Assembly: GCA_944375715.1 (NCBI GenBank)
Contig: CALWAP010000007.1
Location: 1-63,017, forward strand
Direction of reading: 5' to 3'
DNA: 63,017 nt
Origin: an uncultured Clostridia bacterium
GTDB lineage: Bacteria; Bacillota; Clostridia; Oscillospirales; Butyricicoccaceae
The translations under genes and the position numbers were made by a program. Positions 1 through 8,175 of this stretch are shown here, in pieces. Position 1 is the first letter of the stretch; each line of letters opens with the position of its first letter. Under the pieces are notes generated by a model that ran no database searches, was not told the origin of the DNA, and saw nothing but the letters and a program-made list of their open reading frames with translations.

Positions 1-692
1 AGCTTCTTTATAGCGGGAGCGCCTTCCCAATAATCCTCAAAGGCCTCGAACTCGACGCTGTCGCCCAAAGTCCACTTTACAAACTTATACGGGCCGGTGC
101 CGACGGGGTTGGCATTAAAGTCGTTGCCGCTGTCAAGCAGGGACTTTGGAAGTACATAGTGTGAAGCCAGGTCGTAAAGGGTCTTGGCGTAGACTTCCTT
201 CGTTGTGACGATAAGGGTCAGGTCGTCGACTACCTCAACGCTCTCCCAGAAGGTCGAGTATGTGCTGGTGTAGGACGAGTTCTCCCTGGCGTATTCCATC
301 GAGGCCTTGACATCGTCGGCCGTCATGGTCTCGCCGTTATGGAACTTGACGCCTTCCCTCAGGTGCAGTTCCCACTGCTTGTCGTTAAGGATTTCATAAT
401 CCTCGACCAGGCAGGGCTCGGGAATAAGGGTCTCGATGTTGGTCTGGAACAGCGTGTTGTGGGTCAGGATATTCATATATCCGCCCGCGACGGCGCTGTG
501 CTTGTGGGGGGCCAGAGTCGGTGTTTCATTAGCGGTCGCAATAACGATGCTGTTGGAGCCTTTGTTCTGGCTGGCTACTCCGCCGGAAGTGTTGCCCTCA
601 GTCCCTTCATCGCCGCCGCAGCCGGCCATGAAGGAGAAGGCGAGCACCATGGCAAGGGCCAGAGTAAGCATCTTGAGAAGTGATCTCTTCAT
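1..692 (-). CDS. Peptide/nickel ABC transporter substrate-binding lipoprotein (SBP family 5), 3' end cut by window edge
   Basis: The first 230 codons are visible, starting at ATG 692 behind AAGGAGG. The N-terminus is a lipoprotein signal: Lys/Arg, a hydrophobic run and the lipobox FMAGC, with the lipidated Cys near residue 25, followed by a Gly/Ser/Asn-rich linker. Next come hallmarks of family-5 extracellular solute-binding proteins: LREGVKFHNGETMTADDVKAS (about residues 110-130, shortened here to its key core VKFHNGE) and NPVGTGPYKF (about 200-210). Such proteins sit outside the membrane and hand oligopeptides or similar solutes to an ABC permease. No permease gene is visible upstream (higher coordinates); any partner genes would lie beyond the left edge. 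The substrate cannot be read from the sequence. Confidence 0.9.
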   Translation of the reverse strand, partial: MKRSLLKMLTLALAMVLAFSFMAGCGGDEGTEGNTSGGVASQNKGSNSIVIATANETPTLAPHKHSAVAGGYMNILTHNTLFQTNIETLIPEPCLVEDYEILNDKQWELHLREGVKFHNGETMTADDVKASMEYARENSSYTSTYSTFWESVEVVDDLTLIVTTKEVYAKTLYDLASHYVLPKSLLDSGNDFNANPVGTGPYKFVKWTLGDSVEFEAFEDYWEGAPAIKK

Positions 693-1134
693 CGGGTTTT
701 CCTCCTTTTTATTAACTCGAAAGAAAATGTTTTAAGTTAACATTAACTTTCGATATATTAATTAATATTTTATTTTATTATTTAATTTTTTGCAATATAT
801 TATGGCCGATTTGGACATATTTACATGCAATTTTATGTATAATTCACAAATTAATCAAATGGTTTTATTATTAATCTGTTCCAAACCAAGGACAATTAAT
901 AAAATGCGGTGCAGCTTATTTAAAATATCATTTAACAAATACTTAATTATTCTGTTTCTTTCCGGCAGTAAGGCAAAGGTTTGAACCACCTGCTCCATAA
1001 ATAATATTTTCAGTAATAATCCTCAGCCCATATGATGCAGGTTTGCACCGAGCCTATTTTGTGATATAATGGGTAAGTCGAAGGAAACCGTACTCTGATA
1101 CCTTCGGCAGAAATAATTGCAGAGGTGATTTTAA
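693..1134. other. AT-rich intergenic region between divergent genes
   Basis: About 440 bases without a supportable gene, much more AT-rich (730-1000) than the surroundings. It must hold the promoter of the minus-strand lipoprotein gene, but the many A/T tracts make a single -10/-35 choice arbitrary. The plus-strand promoter of the next gene lies at its right end. A 64-codon open frame at 790-984 has no ribosome binding site and AT-driven composition, so it is not called. Confidence 0.6.
1043..1070 (+). promoter_or_regulatory. Sigma-A-type promoter for the parvulin gene
   Basis: TTGCAC (1043-1048), 16-base spacer, TATAAT (1065-1070). It lies 65 bases before the start of the downstream gene. 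Confidence 0.6.
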
Positions 1135-2289
1135 TTGAAATGCCCCTATTGCGGCATGGAGATCGAAAACGGTCTTGAAAAGTGTCCCGAATGCTTCAGG
1201 GATCTTACAGAAGAAGCCCAGAAGCTGTCGGAAGAAGGCGGAGCCGCCGCCGAAAATGCGCCGGCCGAAAATAAAAAACACGGCTTTACAGGCCCTCAGA
1301 AAATAGTTTTTGCAGCTGTGGCCGCAGTAGTTGCCATAGCCGTAATATTTCTTTTCCGCGGAGGAAACGGGGAAAACCCCGACTCGAAGGTTGCCACAAT
1401 GGGAGATTATTCCTTAAATAACCGCGACTTTAACTACTATTATTGGTCGGATTATTACTCTTTCGTAAATACATATAACACCGACGGTTCGGTGTTCAGC
1501 CTCAGTAAACCCCTTGCCGAGCAGCAATATGACGACGGGACCACCTGGCAGGACTATTTCATGACTACAGCCGTCAATAATTGGCGCGATATAACCGTTG
1601 CCGCCGCCCAGGCCCAAAAGGAAGGCTTTGAACTGCCCTCGGAGTATGCCTCGGCCCTCAATTCCCTGGAAAGCGACCTTAACTCTGCGGCCGAGACACT
1701 TAAGCTTTCGGGAGCTGAGGAATACCTGCAGTATTCCTACGGCGAATATGCCGACCTTGAAAGCTTCAGCGAGTTTTTAAAGACCAATTACCTGGCTTCT
1801 TCCTACTGCGACCAGATATACTCGCAGCTTTTGGAGCAGTACGGCAGCCAGACCGTGTCGGTGCCCACCGTCAATATCCGCCATATACTGATATCCTTTG
1901 ACGAGTTTGAAAATGCCGAGGAAAAGGCGAACGAGATCTATCAAATGGTGCTTTCCGATCCGGGAGATGAGGAATTTTTCGGAGACCTTGCCAATGAGTA
2001 CTCTTCCGACCCCGGCTCCAACACAAACGGCGGCCTTTACAAAAATGTCTATGACGGCATGATGGTCGAAAGCTTCAACGATTGGTGCATGGACCCCCAA
2101 AGGCAGTACGGCGACACGGGGCTTGTGGAAACCGATTACGGCTGGCACATCATGTTTTTCTGCGGCAAGGGAGACGATCTGGAAGTAAATGACACATCCG
2201 AAGTCGACAAACAATACAACGCCTGGCTTGATTCCCTTATAACAAGCGAAGTCAAAACAGATTTTTCAAAAGCAGAGCTTTACAAATAA
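1135..2289 (+). CDS. Zinc-ribbon, membrane-anchored parvulin-type peptidyl-prolyl isomerase
   Basis: A 384-residue protein starting at TTG 1135, seven bases after GAGGTG. It opens with a four-Cys zinc ribbon (C3, C6, C17, C20), then a single hydrophobic membrane segment near residues 54-75, then a helical region and a PpiC/parvulin domain at about 244-350, recognisable by NIRHILIS, the EYSSDPGSN stretch and ETDYGWHIMF. Family members of the SurA/PrsA/PpiC type help fold exported proteins. The order zinc ribbon - membrane helix - rotamase implies a cytoplasmic ribbon and an extracellular isomerase domain. It differs from PrsA in lacking a lipobox. Catalytic activity is inferred from the fold only. 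Confidence 0.85.
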   Translation: MKCPYCGMEIENGLEKCPECFRDLTEEAQKLSEEGGAAAENAPAENKKHGFTGPQKIVFAAVAAVVAIAVIFLFRGGNGENPDSKVATMGDYSLNNRDFNYYYWSDYYSFVNTYNTDGSVFSLSKPLAEQQYDDGTTWQDYFMTTAVNNWRDITVAAAQAQKEGFELPSEYASALNSLESDLNSAAETLKLSGAEEYLQYSYGEYADLESFSEFLKTNYLASSYCDQIYSQLLEQYGSQTVSVPTVNIRHILISFDEFENAEEKANEIYQMVLSDPGDEEFFGDLANEYSSDPGSNTNGGLYKNVYDGMMVESFNDWCMDPQRQYGDTGLVETDYGWHIMFFCGKGDDLEVNDTSEVDKQYNAWLDSLITSEVKTDFSKAELYK

Positions 2290-2317
2290 ACTTTAAAAAT
2301 ATAAAAGGAGGCACCAG

Positions 2318-3304
2318 ATGAACAAGACACTTATAGTAAGCCGTGAGCTTTGCAGACAGCTGCTGACCCTCAACGACTGCATACCTGCCATGACCGACAC
2401 CCTTATCTCGGCGTCCAAGGGCGAAATCAAAATGCTCCAACGCAGCATGATCCCCCATGAAACCAGCGGGAACATGCTGGCAATAATGCCGGCTTCCCTT
2501 TTGAACCATCATGTTACGGGCAGCAAGGTAACAATATTCTCCGGCCCCAAATCCCGCGCCACGGCCCAGGGCATAGTACCTTTGTTTGACACCGAAACGG
2601 GTGCGCTTCTTTCCATAGTAGACGCCGAGCTGATAACCGTCATACGCACGGCTGCCACTTCGGCCGCTGCCACCGATGTCCTGGCCCGCAAGGATGCATC
2701 CTCGGTAGCCATTCTGGGTGCTGGCAATCAGGGCAGGGCCCATGCCGAAGCCATGGGGCTTATAAGGGACATTAAGAAGGTCTATATCTGGGATATGTTC
2801 CCCGCTGCCGTCGAAGCCGCACTTGAAGTCCTGAAGGAAAAGATGCCCGGGGTCGAGCTTATCCCCTGCCAGACTGCTGAGGAAGCAGTTAAGGATGCTG
2901 ATATCGTTTGCACCGTTACCTCCACCAAGGGAGACTCTCCCTTCCTTAAGGGTGAATGGCTCAAGAAGGGCGCACATGTCAATGCTGTCGGAGCCTGCAG
3001 TGGTGCTGCACGTGAAATCGAGACCAGCGTTGTCAAGCGCTGCAAGGTCTATTATGATTGGAAGGAAGCCACCATGCGCGACGCAGGCGACCTGATGATC
3101 CCTGTAAGGGCCGGAGAGGTATCTTTTGATGACTTCATGGGAGAGGTTGGCTCGGTCATGACCGGCAGCCTTGAAGGCCGAGTAAACGACGAGGAGATAA
3201 CCCTCTTCGAAACAATAGGCATTTCGGTGGAGGATATCGCCGCCGCTCTGCTTATCTTCGAAAAAGCCAAGGCACAGAACCTTGGCGTGTGGGTGGAAAT
3301 ATAA
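2318..3304 (+). CDS. Ornithine cyclodeaminase / mu-crystallin family protein
   Basis: 328 residues, ATG 2318 preceded by AAAGGAGG. Family marks: the RSMIPHE and HVTGSKVTIF region, the FDTETG and EAELITVIRTAATSAAAT-like segment (written VDAELITVIRTAAT), and the NAD(H)-binding Rossmann loop GAGNQGRAHAEA. The family includes ornithine cyclodeaminase, alanine dehydrogenase of the archaeal type and ketimine reductases, so the substrate is uncertain. It is 28 bases downstream of the parvulin gene and could be co-transcribed with it. A strong terminator follows. Confidence 0.88.
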   Translation: MNKTLIVSRELCRQLLTLNDCIPAMTDTLISASKGEIKMLQRSMIPHETSGNMLAIMPASLLNHHVTGSKVTIFSGPKSRATAQGIVPLFDTETGALLSIVDAELITVIRTAATSAAATDVLARKDASSVAILGAGNQGRAHAEAMGLIRDIKKVYIWDMFPAAVEAALEVLKEKMPGVELIPCQTAEEAVKDADIVCTVTSTKGDSPFLKGEWLKKGAHVNAVGACSGAAREIETSVVKRCKVYYDWKEATMRDAGDLMIPVRAGEVSFDDFMGEVGSVMTGSLEGRVNDEEITLFETIGISVEDIAAALLIFEKAKAQNLGVWVEI

Positions 3305-3322
3305 CCAAAAATACAACAGCAT

Positions 3323-3354
3323 AAAAAAGCCGCCCTTTAAAGGGCGGCTTTTTT
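3323..3354. terminator. Bidirectional rho-independent terminator
   Basis: Perfect palindrome: six A, GCCGCCCTTT, AAAGGGCGGC, six T. It separates the convergent cyclodeaminase-like and flavodoxin-like genes and works in both directions. Confidence 0.9.
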
Positions 3355-3363
3355 AGTTTGCAA

Positions 3364-3912
3364 TTAAAGTGAAAGACCCAGCTTATAAGCCTTTTCCAAA
3401 GCGGGACTTTTTTCGATGTCGCCCTTTTGAGGACATGAGGGAGCCAGAACAACGCCCCTGTCCTGCCATTTGAGACTGCCGCGGGTTATCTGCCTGTAAA
3501 CCTCCACAGCCCCTGAGAACCTTTCCTCCTCACTTACGGCGCCGCACATCATCAAAACCGACTCTTTTATCGGCAGGGCCTCATGGCCTGAAAATGCCTT
3601 AAGCTTGTCAATAGCCAGCTTGAGCTGTGCCGATATATCATACCAATAAAGGGGTGATACTAAAGCTATCACATCGGCGTTTCTCAGCATGGGCACCAGC
3701 TTTTCATTGAAATCATCGTTGAAAACGCAGGGCATACCCTTGGAAAAACACATGTCACAGGCATGGCAGGGAGATATGTTTGCCCTTCCGGCCGCAAAGG
3801 TCTCCACGGTATGTCCAGCTTCCAAAGCACCCTTGGCAAAGGCCTCGGCCAGGCGGTCACTGTTGCCGCCTACCCTGGGGCTTCCCGTTACAATAAGTAT
3901 TCTTTTGGACAT
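3364..3912 (-). CDS. Flavodoxin-family NAD(P)H-dependent oxidoreductase
   Basis: 182 residues. The N-terminal phosphate-binding loop GSPRVGGNSDRL and the SPLYWYDISAQLK segment are typical of the NADPH-dependent FMN reductase / iron-sulfur flavoprotein superfamily. Between them is a Cys cluster (C-H-A-C-D-M-C ... C) like those that bind an Fe-S cluster or serve redox functions in iron-sulfur flavoproteins. ATG 3912 follows AAGGAGGAAGG. It would reduce small quinone, nitro or metal substrates with FMN; the actual substrate is unknown. A second, unrelated-in-context member lies at 32990-33616. Confidence 0.85.
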   Translation of the reverse strand: MSKRILIVTGSPRVGGNSDRLAEAFAKGALEAGHTVETFAAGRANISPCHACDMCFSKGMPCVFNDDFNEKLVPMLRNADVIALVSPLYWYDISAQLKLAIDKLKAFSGHEALPIKESVLMMCGAVSEEERFSGAVEVYRQITRGSLKWQDRGVVLAPSCPQKGDIEKSPALEKAYKLGLSL

Positions 3913-3971
3913 GATCCTTCCTCCTTGTATTTATTTGATTTAAGTATACACTTTGAAGCCTGCTTCAAGTC

Positions 3972-4012
3972 AAGCATAAAAAAGCGCGCCTAAGCGCGCT
4001 TTTTTTATGCTT
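3972..4012 (-). terminator. Terminator of the MATE gene
   Basis: AAGCGCGC / GCGCGCTT core flanked by A7/T7 and AAGCAT/ATGCTT, forming a long near-perfect stem. It overlaps the MATE stop codon at 4011-4013 and insulates the flavodoxin-like gene downstream. Confidence 0.8.
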
Positions 4013-5390
4013 ATTTTGATTCTCCTATCTTTTCAAGCCACTTGTCACCCTTAAAACGCCTTACAAAGAAGAATACCCTGACTATCCAATCTATGCACAT
4101 GGCCAGCATTATTCCGTGGCCCTTGAGCCCCAGAAGCACACCCAGGACATATGCACCGAAGACCCTGACGACCCACATGGATATGGAGCCTACCACCAGC
4201 GTTATCTTGACATCTCTGGTGGAACGGAAGACATTGGGAAGCATGAAGGAGTCGGCCCAGAAGGGCATGAATATGACCTCTATAAGGAACATCGTAACCG
4301 CCGTATTGACAACAGCTATGTCCCTGGAGAAGCACAGAGCTATGGGATAGCACAAAAGGGTCTTGAATATCATCGAGATAAAAGCTCCCTTGCGTCCCGT
4401 ACGCATCATATGCTCGGCAGTAGAACGGGTCTTTTCCTTGCTGCCTGTTCCCGCTGCCTGGCCGACCAGGGTGACGACCAGCACCGAATATGACTGAAGC
4501 GGCAGCTGGGTGACGCTGATTATCGAGTTGCAGACCTGGTATGCCGATATTACTGTCGTACCCATGGTCGACAAAAAGACCTGCAAAAGCACCTTTCCGC
4601 CGTTAAACATAAGATTCTCAATACCTGCTGGGATACCGACCGAAAGGGTCTTGCTTACAATATCTCCCTCCAGCCTGAAGCTGAACTCGCCCCTGATGCA
4701 GACACGGCTCGTTGGGCTGAATATCTTTACAAGTCCCATTACGGCGGCTGCCGAAACGGCGGCTATCATCGAATAACCGGCGCCCGCAGGGCCGAGATCC
4801 ATTATAATGACAAAAAGATAGCTTAAAACTATGTTGATTGCGTTCATCAGTATGCCTATCTTCATAGGCGTGCGGGTATCGCCGGCGCTGCGGAACACGC
4901 CGACGCACTGATAATAGACAAACCACATTGGGGTGGCCAGCACCGAAATCGTAAAATACTCTATGGAGTACCTCATGACATCGGCTTCGGCTGCGCCGTA
5001 AAGGGCATAAAGCAGAGGCACCCTGCCCAAAAAAATGACAGCTGTCACCATAAGGCTGAAAAGAAGCCCCAGCACCAAAGACTGAGACGCGCTCTTTTTT
5101 ACGCCCTTGGGGTTGCCCGCTCCTATATTCTGGGCCACCATGACATTTCCGCCCATTGCGTAATTATTAAAAAAATAAACAATTACATTATTGATAGTGT
5201 TGACCTGTCCGACCCCGGCCAGAGCCGCGCTGGAAATCGTGCCGGTGACTGCCACATTGACAAGGCCCAGGAGCATGGCCGAAGTCTGGTCAACAAAAAC
5301 GGCGGGATAAAGCCGCTTCTGCTGCGCCATAAGCTCCCTGTCCTCGCTGACGGGCAGCCTCAAAAAGCCCGGTAACGCCAAAATATCCAC
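4011..5390 (-). CDS. MATE-family multidrug/sodium antiporter
   Basis: Up to 459 residues with about 12 hydrophobic segments. Motifs such as SSAALAGVGQVNT near the start, GNVMVAQNIGAGNPKG, and the second-half repeat GTTVISAYQVCNSI / VVTLVGQAAG are characteristic of NorM/DinF-like MATE exporters, which extrude cations or drugs using Na+ or H+ gradients. Start choice is uncertain: the first possible GTG (5390) abuts the AGGGGTGG ribosome site, so TTG at 5381, five bases after it, is more likely. Stands alone with its own terminator. Confidence 0.88.
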   Translation of the reverse strand: MDILALPGFLRLPVSEDRELMAQQKRLYPAVFVDQTSAMLLGLVNVAVTGTISSAALAGVGQVNTINNVIVYFFNNYAMGGNVMVAQNIGAGNPKGVKKSASQSLVLGLLFSLMVTAVIFLGRVPLLYALYGAAEADVMRYSIEYFTISVLATPMWFVYYQCVGVFRSAGDTRTPMKIGILMNAINIVLSYLFVIIMDLGPAGAGYSMIAAVSAAAVMGLVKIFSPTSRVCIRGEFSFRLEGDIVSKTLSVGIPAGIENLMFNGGKVLLQVFLSTMGTTVISAYQVCNSIISVTQLPLQSYSVLVVTLVGQAAGTGSKEKTRSTAEHMMRTGRKGAFISMIFKTLLCYPIALCFSRDIAVVNTAVTMFLIEVIFMPFWADSFMLPNVFRSTRDVKITLVVGSISMWVVRVFGAYVLGVLLGLKGHGIMLAMCIDWIVRVFFFVRRFKGDKWLEKIGESK

Positions 5391-5613
5391 CCCTTATTGA
5401 TTTTTTATGGGTCTATTCTATAACCGCTCCTTTAAATCGTCAAATCGCAATACCTGCCGCACTCAGGCGACCCCCAAGTCCAAAAACAGCATTTTTAGGG
5501 CATTATATATAAACATAAAAGCTGTATTTTATGCAACATTTTAAAAAAACATTATACTGCCCAAACAAACTGCTTTATTTTCGGCGGCAGTTACAAAAAT
5601 CAAAAACCGACGG

Positions 5614-5644
5614 CAAAAAAAGCCCGTCCCGAAACGGGACGGGC
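5614..5644 (-). terminator. Terminator of the M42 peptidase gene
   Basis: Ten-base stem GCCCGTCCCG / CGGGACGGGC with a three-base loop; on the minus strand it is followed by eight T. The remaining intergenic bases 5391-5613 are AT-rich and presumably contain the MATE promoter; nothing else is recognisable there. Confidence 0.85.
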
Positions 5645-5651
5645 CGATATA

Positions 5652-6716
5652 TTATTTCTCGGTGACGAAGCACTCAAGCAGCCTGAGCATGGCAATGGCG
5701 TCCTTGACATCCATCAGCTCGGTGGGGGAATGGGAATACCTCCTGGGTATTGTCAATGTGGCTCCGGCAATCCCTCTGGCCTGGGTAACGCTCCCCAAGG
5801 CGTCGGTGGATGCGCTGTAACCGCACACCGAAAGGGGCTGGATGGGTATATCGTGCTCTTCGCACAGGCGCATGATCTTTTCCTCCATATCGGGGTGGAT
5901 AAAGTTCATGGGGCCCATGCCCTCCGATATGCTGCACACAACGCCGCCGCCCAGATATGCCGGCAGGTCCTTTTTCCAATTAATGCCCGGGGTATCGGCG
6001 CAGGGCACGGTATCCACGGCTATCATCATATCGGGCACGAGCCAATTTACGGCGGCCGCCGCGCCCCTGAGCCCTACCTCTTCCTGCAGGGTAAAAGCCA
6101 GCCACAGCTCGTATTTGAGCTTGGACTTATCCACATTGGCCAAAAGCTCCAAAAGCACGGCGCAGCCTGCGCGGTTATCCAGCGCCCTGCAGCAGATCTT
6201 GTCACTGTTACTCATTTCCATGTAGTTGTATACAGGGGAAGCATAACTGCCTATCCTGACGCCCAGAGCCTCGGCCTCGGCCTTGGAAGAAGCGCCTATA
6301 TCGATGAATATATCCCTGGGATCCATCAGCTTGCGCCTGTCCTCCGGGCTTTGCAGGTGGGCGGCCATCGTGCCGACTATGCCGGGTATCCGGCCGTTGA
6401 CTATCACCTGCCTGGCCTCCACCGCCTTGTCGGGTACGCCTATCTTGGTGGCATGCAGGAACCCTTCAGGGCTGATGCTCTTTATCCAATAGCCCAGCTC
6501 GTCTATATGGGCGCTGAGCATCAGCTTTTTGCCCTTTCCGCCGACCTTGACCATCAGGTTGCCATAATTGTCAAACTGCACGCTCTCGGCCAAAGGCCCG
6601 GCTATTTCTGCAATATGATTGGCCATGACCCTTTCCTTGCCCGAAGGGGAGGATATTTTAAGCAGGTCCTTAAGCCTTTCCTTATAAGCGTTTATGCTCT
6701 TCTGCTCAAACTTCAT
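5652..6716 (-). CDS. M42-family metallo-aminopeptidase
   Basis: 354 residues, usual family length. Metal and catalytic residues are all present: H70 and D72 in SAHIDELG, bridging D179 in RALDNRAG, catalytic E211 followed by metal ligand E212 in TLQEEVGLRG, D234 in AVDTV, and H328 in RRYSHSPTE. M42 enzymes (the FrvX/YsdC/PepA-like cellulase-M group) form tetrahedral dodecamers that trim peptides in the cytoplasm using two zinc or cobalt ions. ATG 6716 is preceded by AAAGGAG. Transcribed alone. Confidence 0.93.
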   Translation of the reverse strand: MKFEQKSINAYKERLKDLLKISSPSGKERVMANHIAEIAGPLAESVQFDNYGNLMVKVGGKGKKLMLSAHIDELGYWIKSISPEGFLHATKIGVPDKAVEARQVIVNGRIPGIVGTMAAHLQSPEDRRKLMDPRDIFIDIGASSKAEAEALGVRIGSYASPVYNYMEMSNSDKICCRALDNRAGCAVLLELLANVDKSKLKYELWLAFTLQEEVGLRGAAAAVNWLVPDMMIAVDTVPCADTPGINWKKDLPAYLGGGVVCSISEGMGPMNFIHPDMEEKIMRLCEEHDIPIQPLSVCGYSASTDALGSVTQARGIAGATLTIPRRYSHSPTELMDVKDAIAMLRLLECFVTEK

Positions 6717-6781
6717 ACCGTGCTCTCCTTTGCTTTTTACTTAATAATAAAAGTATATCACACCCTTTTTTGGGCGTAAAC

Positions 6782-6816
6782 GCAAAAAAGAAATGGCGCG
6801 GAAATCTTTCCGCGCC
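6782..6816 (-). terminator. Terminator of the efp cluster
   Basis: Inverted repeat GGCGCGGAAA / TTTCCGCGCC (6795-6816), followed on the minus strand by ATTTCTTTTTTG. It ends the yqeG-to-6837 minus-strand transcript. Confidence 0.8.
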
Positions 6817-6836
6817 CTTCATCCGGCAATTATGCC

Positions 6837-7478
6837 TTATTCTTCGGTTTTCTCCTGGGAAGCCTCTTCGGTTTCTTCCTCTTCGTCCTCATCCTCAAAA
6901 AGGGCGTCCATATCGAACTCCAGCTCCTCGCCGCAGGCGGGGCACTTCATCTCGCCCATGCCCAGCTGGGTCTCATCGATGACTATATGCTCGCCGCAGG
7001 TCGGGCAGACCAGCTCGTAAAGATCCTCGTCATCCTCCCATTCCTCATCCTCGTCGTCATGATGATGGCCGCAGCAGCATTCATCGTCGTGATGATGGCC
7101 GTGATGATGGCAGCACTCATCGTCGTGATGATGGCCGTGATGATGGCAGCACACGTCTTCGTGATGGGGGCCGTGGTGGCCTTCGCAGCCGCACTCGCAC
7201 TCGTCGTCCTCACAGAGGTCGTCAAGCACATCGCATACGCCGTCGATATCCTCGTCCAGAGCATCAACCGTTTCTTCCAGATCGTCAACGGCCTCTTCCA
7301 GCTCATCCAACTCGTCGTCTATTTCGTCAAGATGCTCGTTCACATCCTTGATGCTCTCGGATATTTCGCCCAATGTTTCGACAATAGCCGTGAGCATCTT
7401 GCCCGTATCGTCCAACGTGTCGATATCAAGGCCTTCCAAAAGGCCCTTAAGGTAAGCTGTCTTTTCATGTATATTCAT
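6837..7478 (-). CDS. CD1247-like acidic coiled-coil protein with His/Cys/Asp repeats and zinc ribbon
   Basis: 213 residues. The N-terminus (EKTAYLKGLLEGLDI) matches what I know as the CD1247 N-terminal family found next to efp in clostridia. Residues 40-90 form a strongly acidic heptad-like coiled coil. Residues 101-143 are a metal-binder-like tract built of CCHHHGHHHDDE repeats. A zinc ribbon follows (C158, C161, C179, C182), then an acidic tail. The His-rich tract is not a usual part of the family and is encoded by a DNA tandem repeat. Directly downstream of efp (37 bases), so likely co-transcribed. Function unknown; metal (Zn, Ni, Co) binding or storage is an inference from composition. 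Confidence 0.85.
   Translation of the reverse strand: MNIHEKTAYLKGLLEGLDIDTLDDTGKMLTAIVETLGEISESIKDVNEHLDEIDDELDELEEAVDDLEETVDALDEDIDGVCDVLDDLCEDDECECGCEGHHGPHHEDVCCHHHGHHHDDECCHHHGHHHDDECCCGHHHDDEDEEWEDDEDLYELVCPTCGEHIVIDETQLGMGEMKCPACGEELEFDMDALFEDEDEEEETEEASQEKTEE
7075..7146. repeat. Two 36-bp tandem repeats encoding CCHHHGHHHDDE-type units
   Basis: Units 7075-7110 and 7111-7146 differ at a single base (T7080 versus C7116). Partial, diverged copies flank them. Each unit encodes twelve residues of the minus-strand protein at 6837-7478. Near-identity at DNA level points to recent expansion. Confidence 0.9.
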
Positions 7479-7515
7479 CTGGCATTTCTCCTTTCGCGGA
7501 ACTTGATTTATAAAA

Positions 7516-8079
7516 TTATTCCTTGGAACGCTCGAGATACTCGCCGGTACGGGTGTCTATCCTTATCTTCTCGCCGACATCTATAAAGAGGGGTACCTTG
7601 ACCTCGGCGCCCGTTTCCAATACAGCGGGCTTGGTAACATTGGTGGCTGTATCTCCGCGGAAACCGGGATCGGTCTCAGTCACGACCAAATCGACAAACA
7701 GAGGAGGCTCGATGCCAAAGACATTGCCCTTATAGGAAAGGACCTTAACGACCGTATTTTCCTTGACAAACTTGAAAGCATCGGAAAGCTTGTCGGCGTT
7801 AAGAGGCATCTGCTCATAGGTTTCGGTATCCATGAAATAATAAAGGTCGCCGTCGTTGTAAAGATATTCCATATCCCTGCGCTCTATAACGGCGTTCTCA
7901 AACTTATCGGTGGGGTTGAAGCTGCGCTCGACCACAGCGCCGGTTATAACATTGCGGTACTTTGTGCGGACAAAGGCCGCGCCCTTGCCGGGCTTTACAT
8001 GCTGGAATTCTATGACCTGAAGGACCTGCCCGTCCATCTCAAAGGTCACGCCGTTTCTGAAATCGCCGGCTGTTATCAT
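7516..8079 (-). CDS. efp: Translation elongation factor P
   Basis: 187 residues, standard length, three beta-barrel layout. The N-terminal KOW-like domain contains [18 protein letters not shown], with K29-like position in the PGKG tip that inserts beside the P-site tRNA; the middle domain has the MDTETYEQ stretch; the C-terminal OB domain carries GFRGDTATN and ends in [16 protein letters not shown] rescues ribosomes stalled at polyproline. ATG 8079 follows TAGGAGG. Sits between an M24 peptidase gene and the acidic zinc-ribbon gene, an arrangement common in clostridia. No lysyl- or rhamnosyl-modification gene is nearby. Confidence 0.98.
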   Translation of the reverse strand: MITAGDFRNGVTFEMDGQVLQVIEFQHVKPGKGAAFVRTKYRNVITGAVVERSFNPTDKFENAVIERRDMEYLYNDGDLYYFMDTETYEQMPLNADKLSDAFKFVKENTVVKVLSYKGNVFGIEPPLFVDLVVTETDPGFRGDTATNVTKPAVLETGAEVKVPLFIDVGEKIRIDTRTGEYLERSKE

Positions 8080-8175
8080 AAATAATCCTCCTAAAACTTA
8101 ATATATCGAAAGTATTCTATAATAAACGGTCGGAAATTGCAAGGAATATTTCATTTTCCGCCCTTTGATCCTTTT

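Noticed and set aside
790..984. 64-codon open frame in the AT-rich intergenic region
   Set aside because: No ribosome binding site, composition driven by A/T, no recognisable protein features.
2252..3322. 356-codon minus-strand frame
   Set aside because: Exact shadow of the ornithine cyclodeaminase-like gene, which has motifs and a ribosome site.
7075..7146. Tandem repeats as a CRISPR-like array
   Set aside because: Direct tandem units without spacers, in frame within a protein gene.
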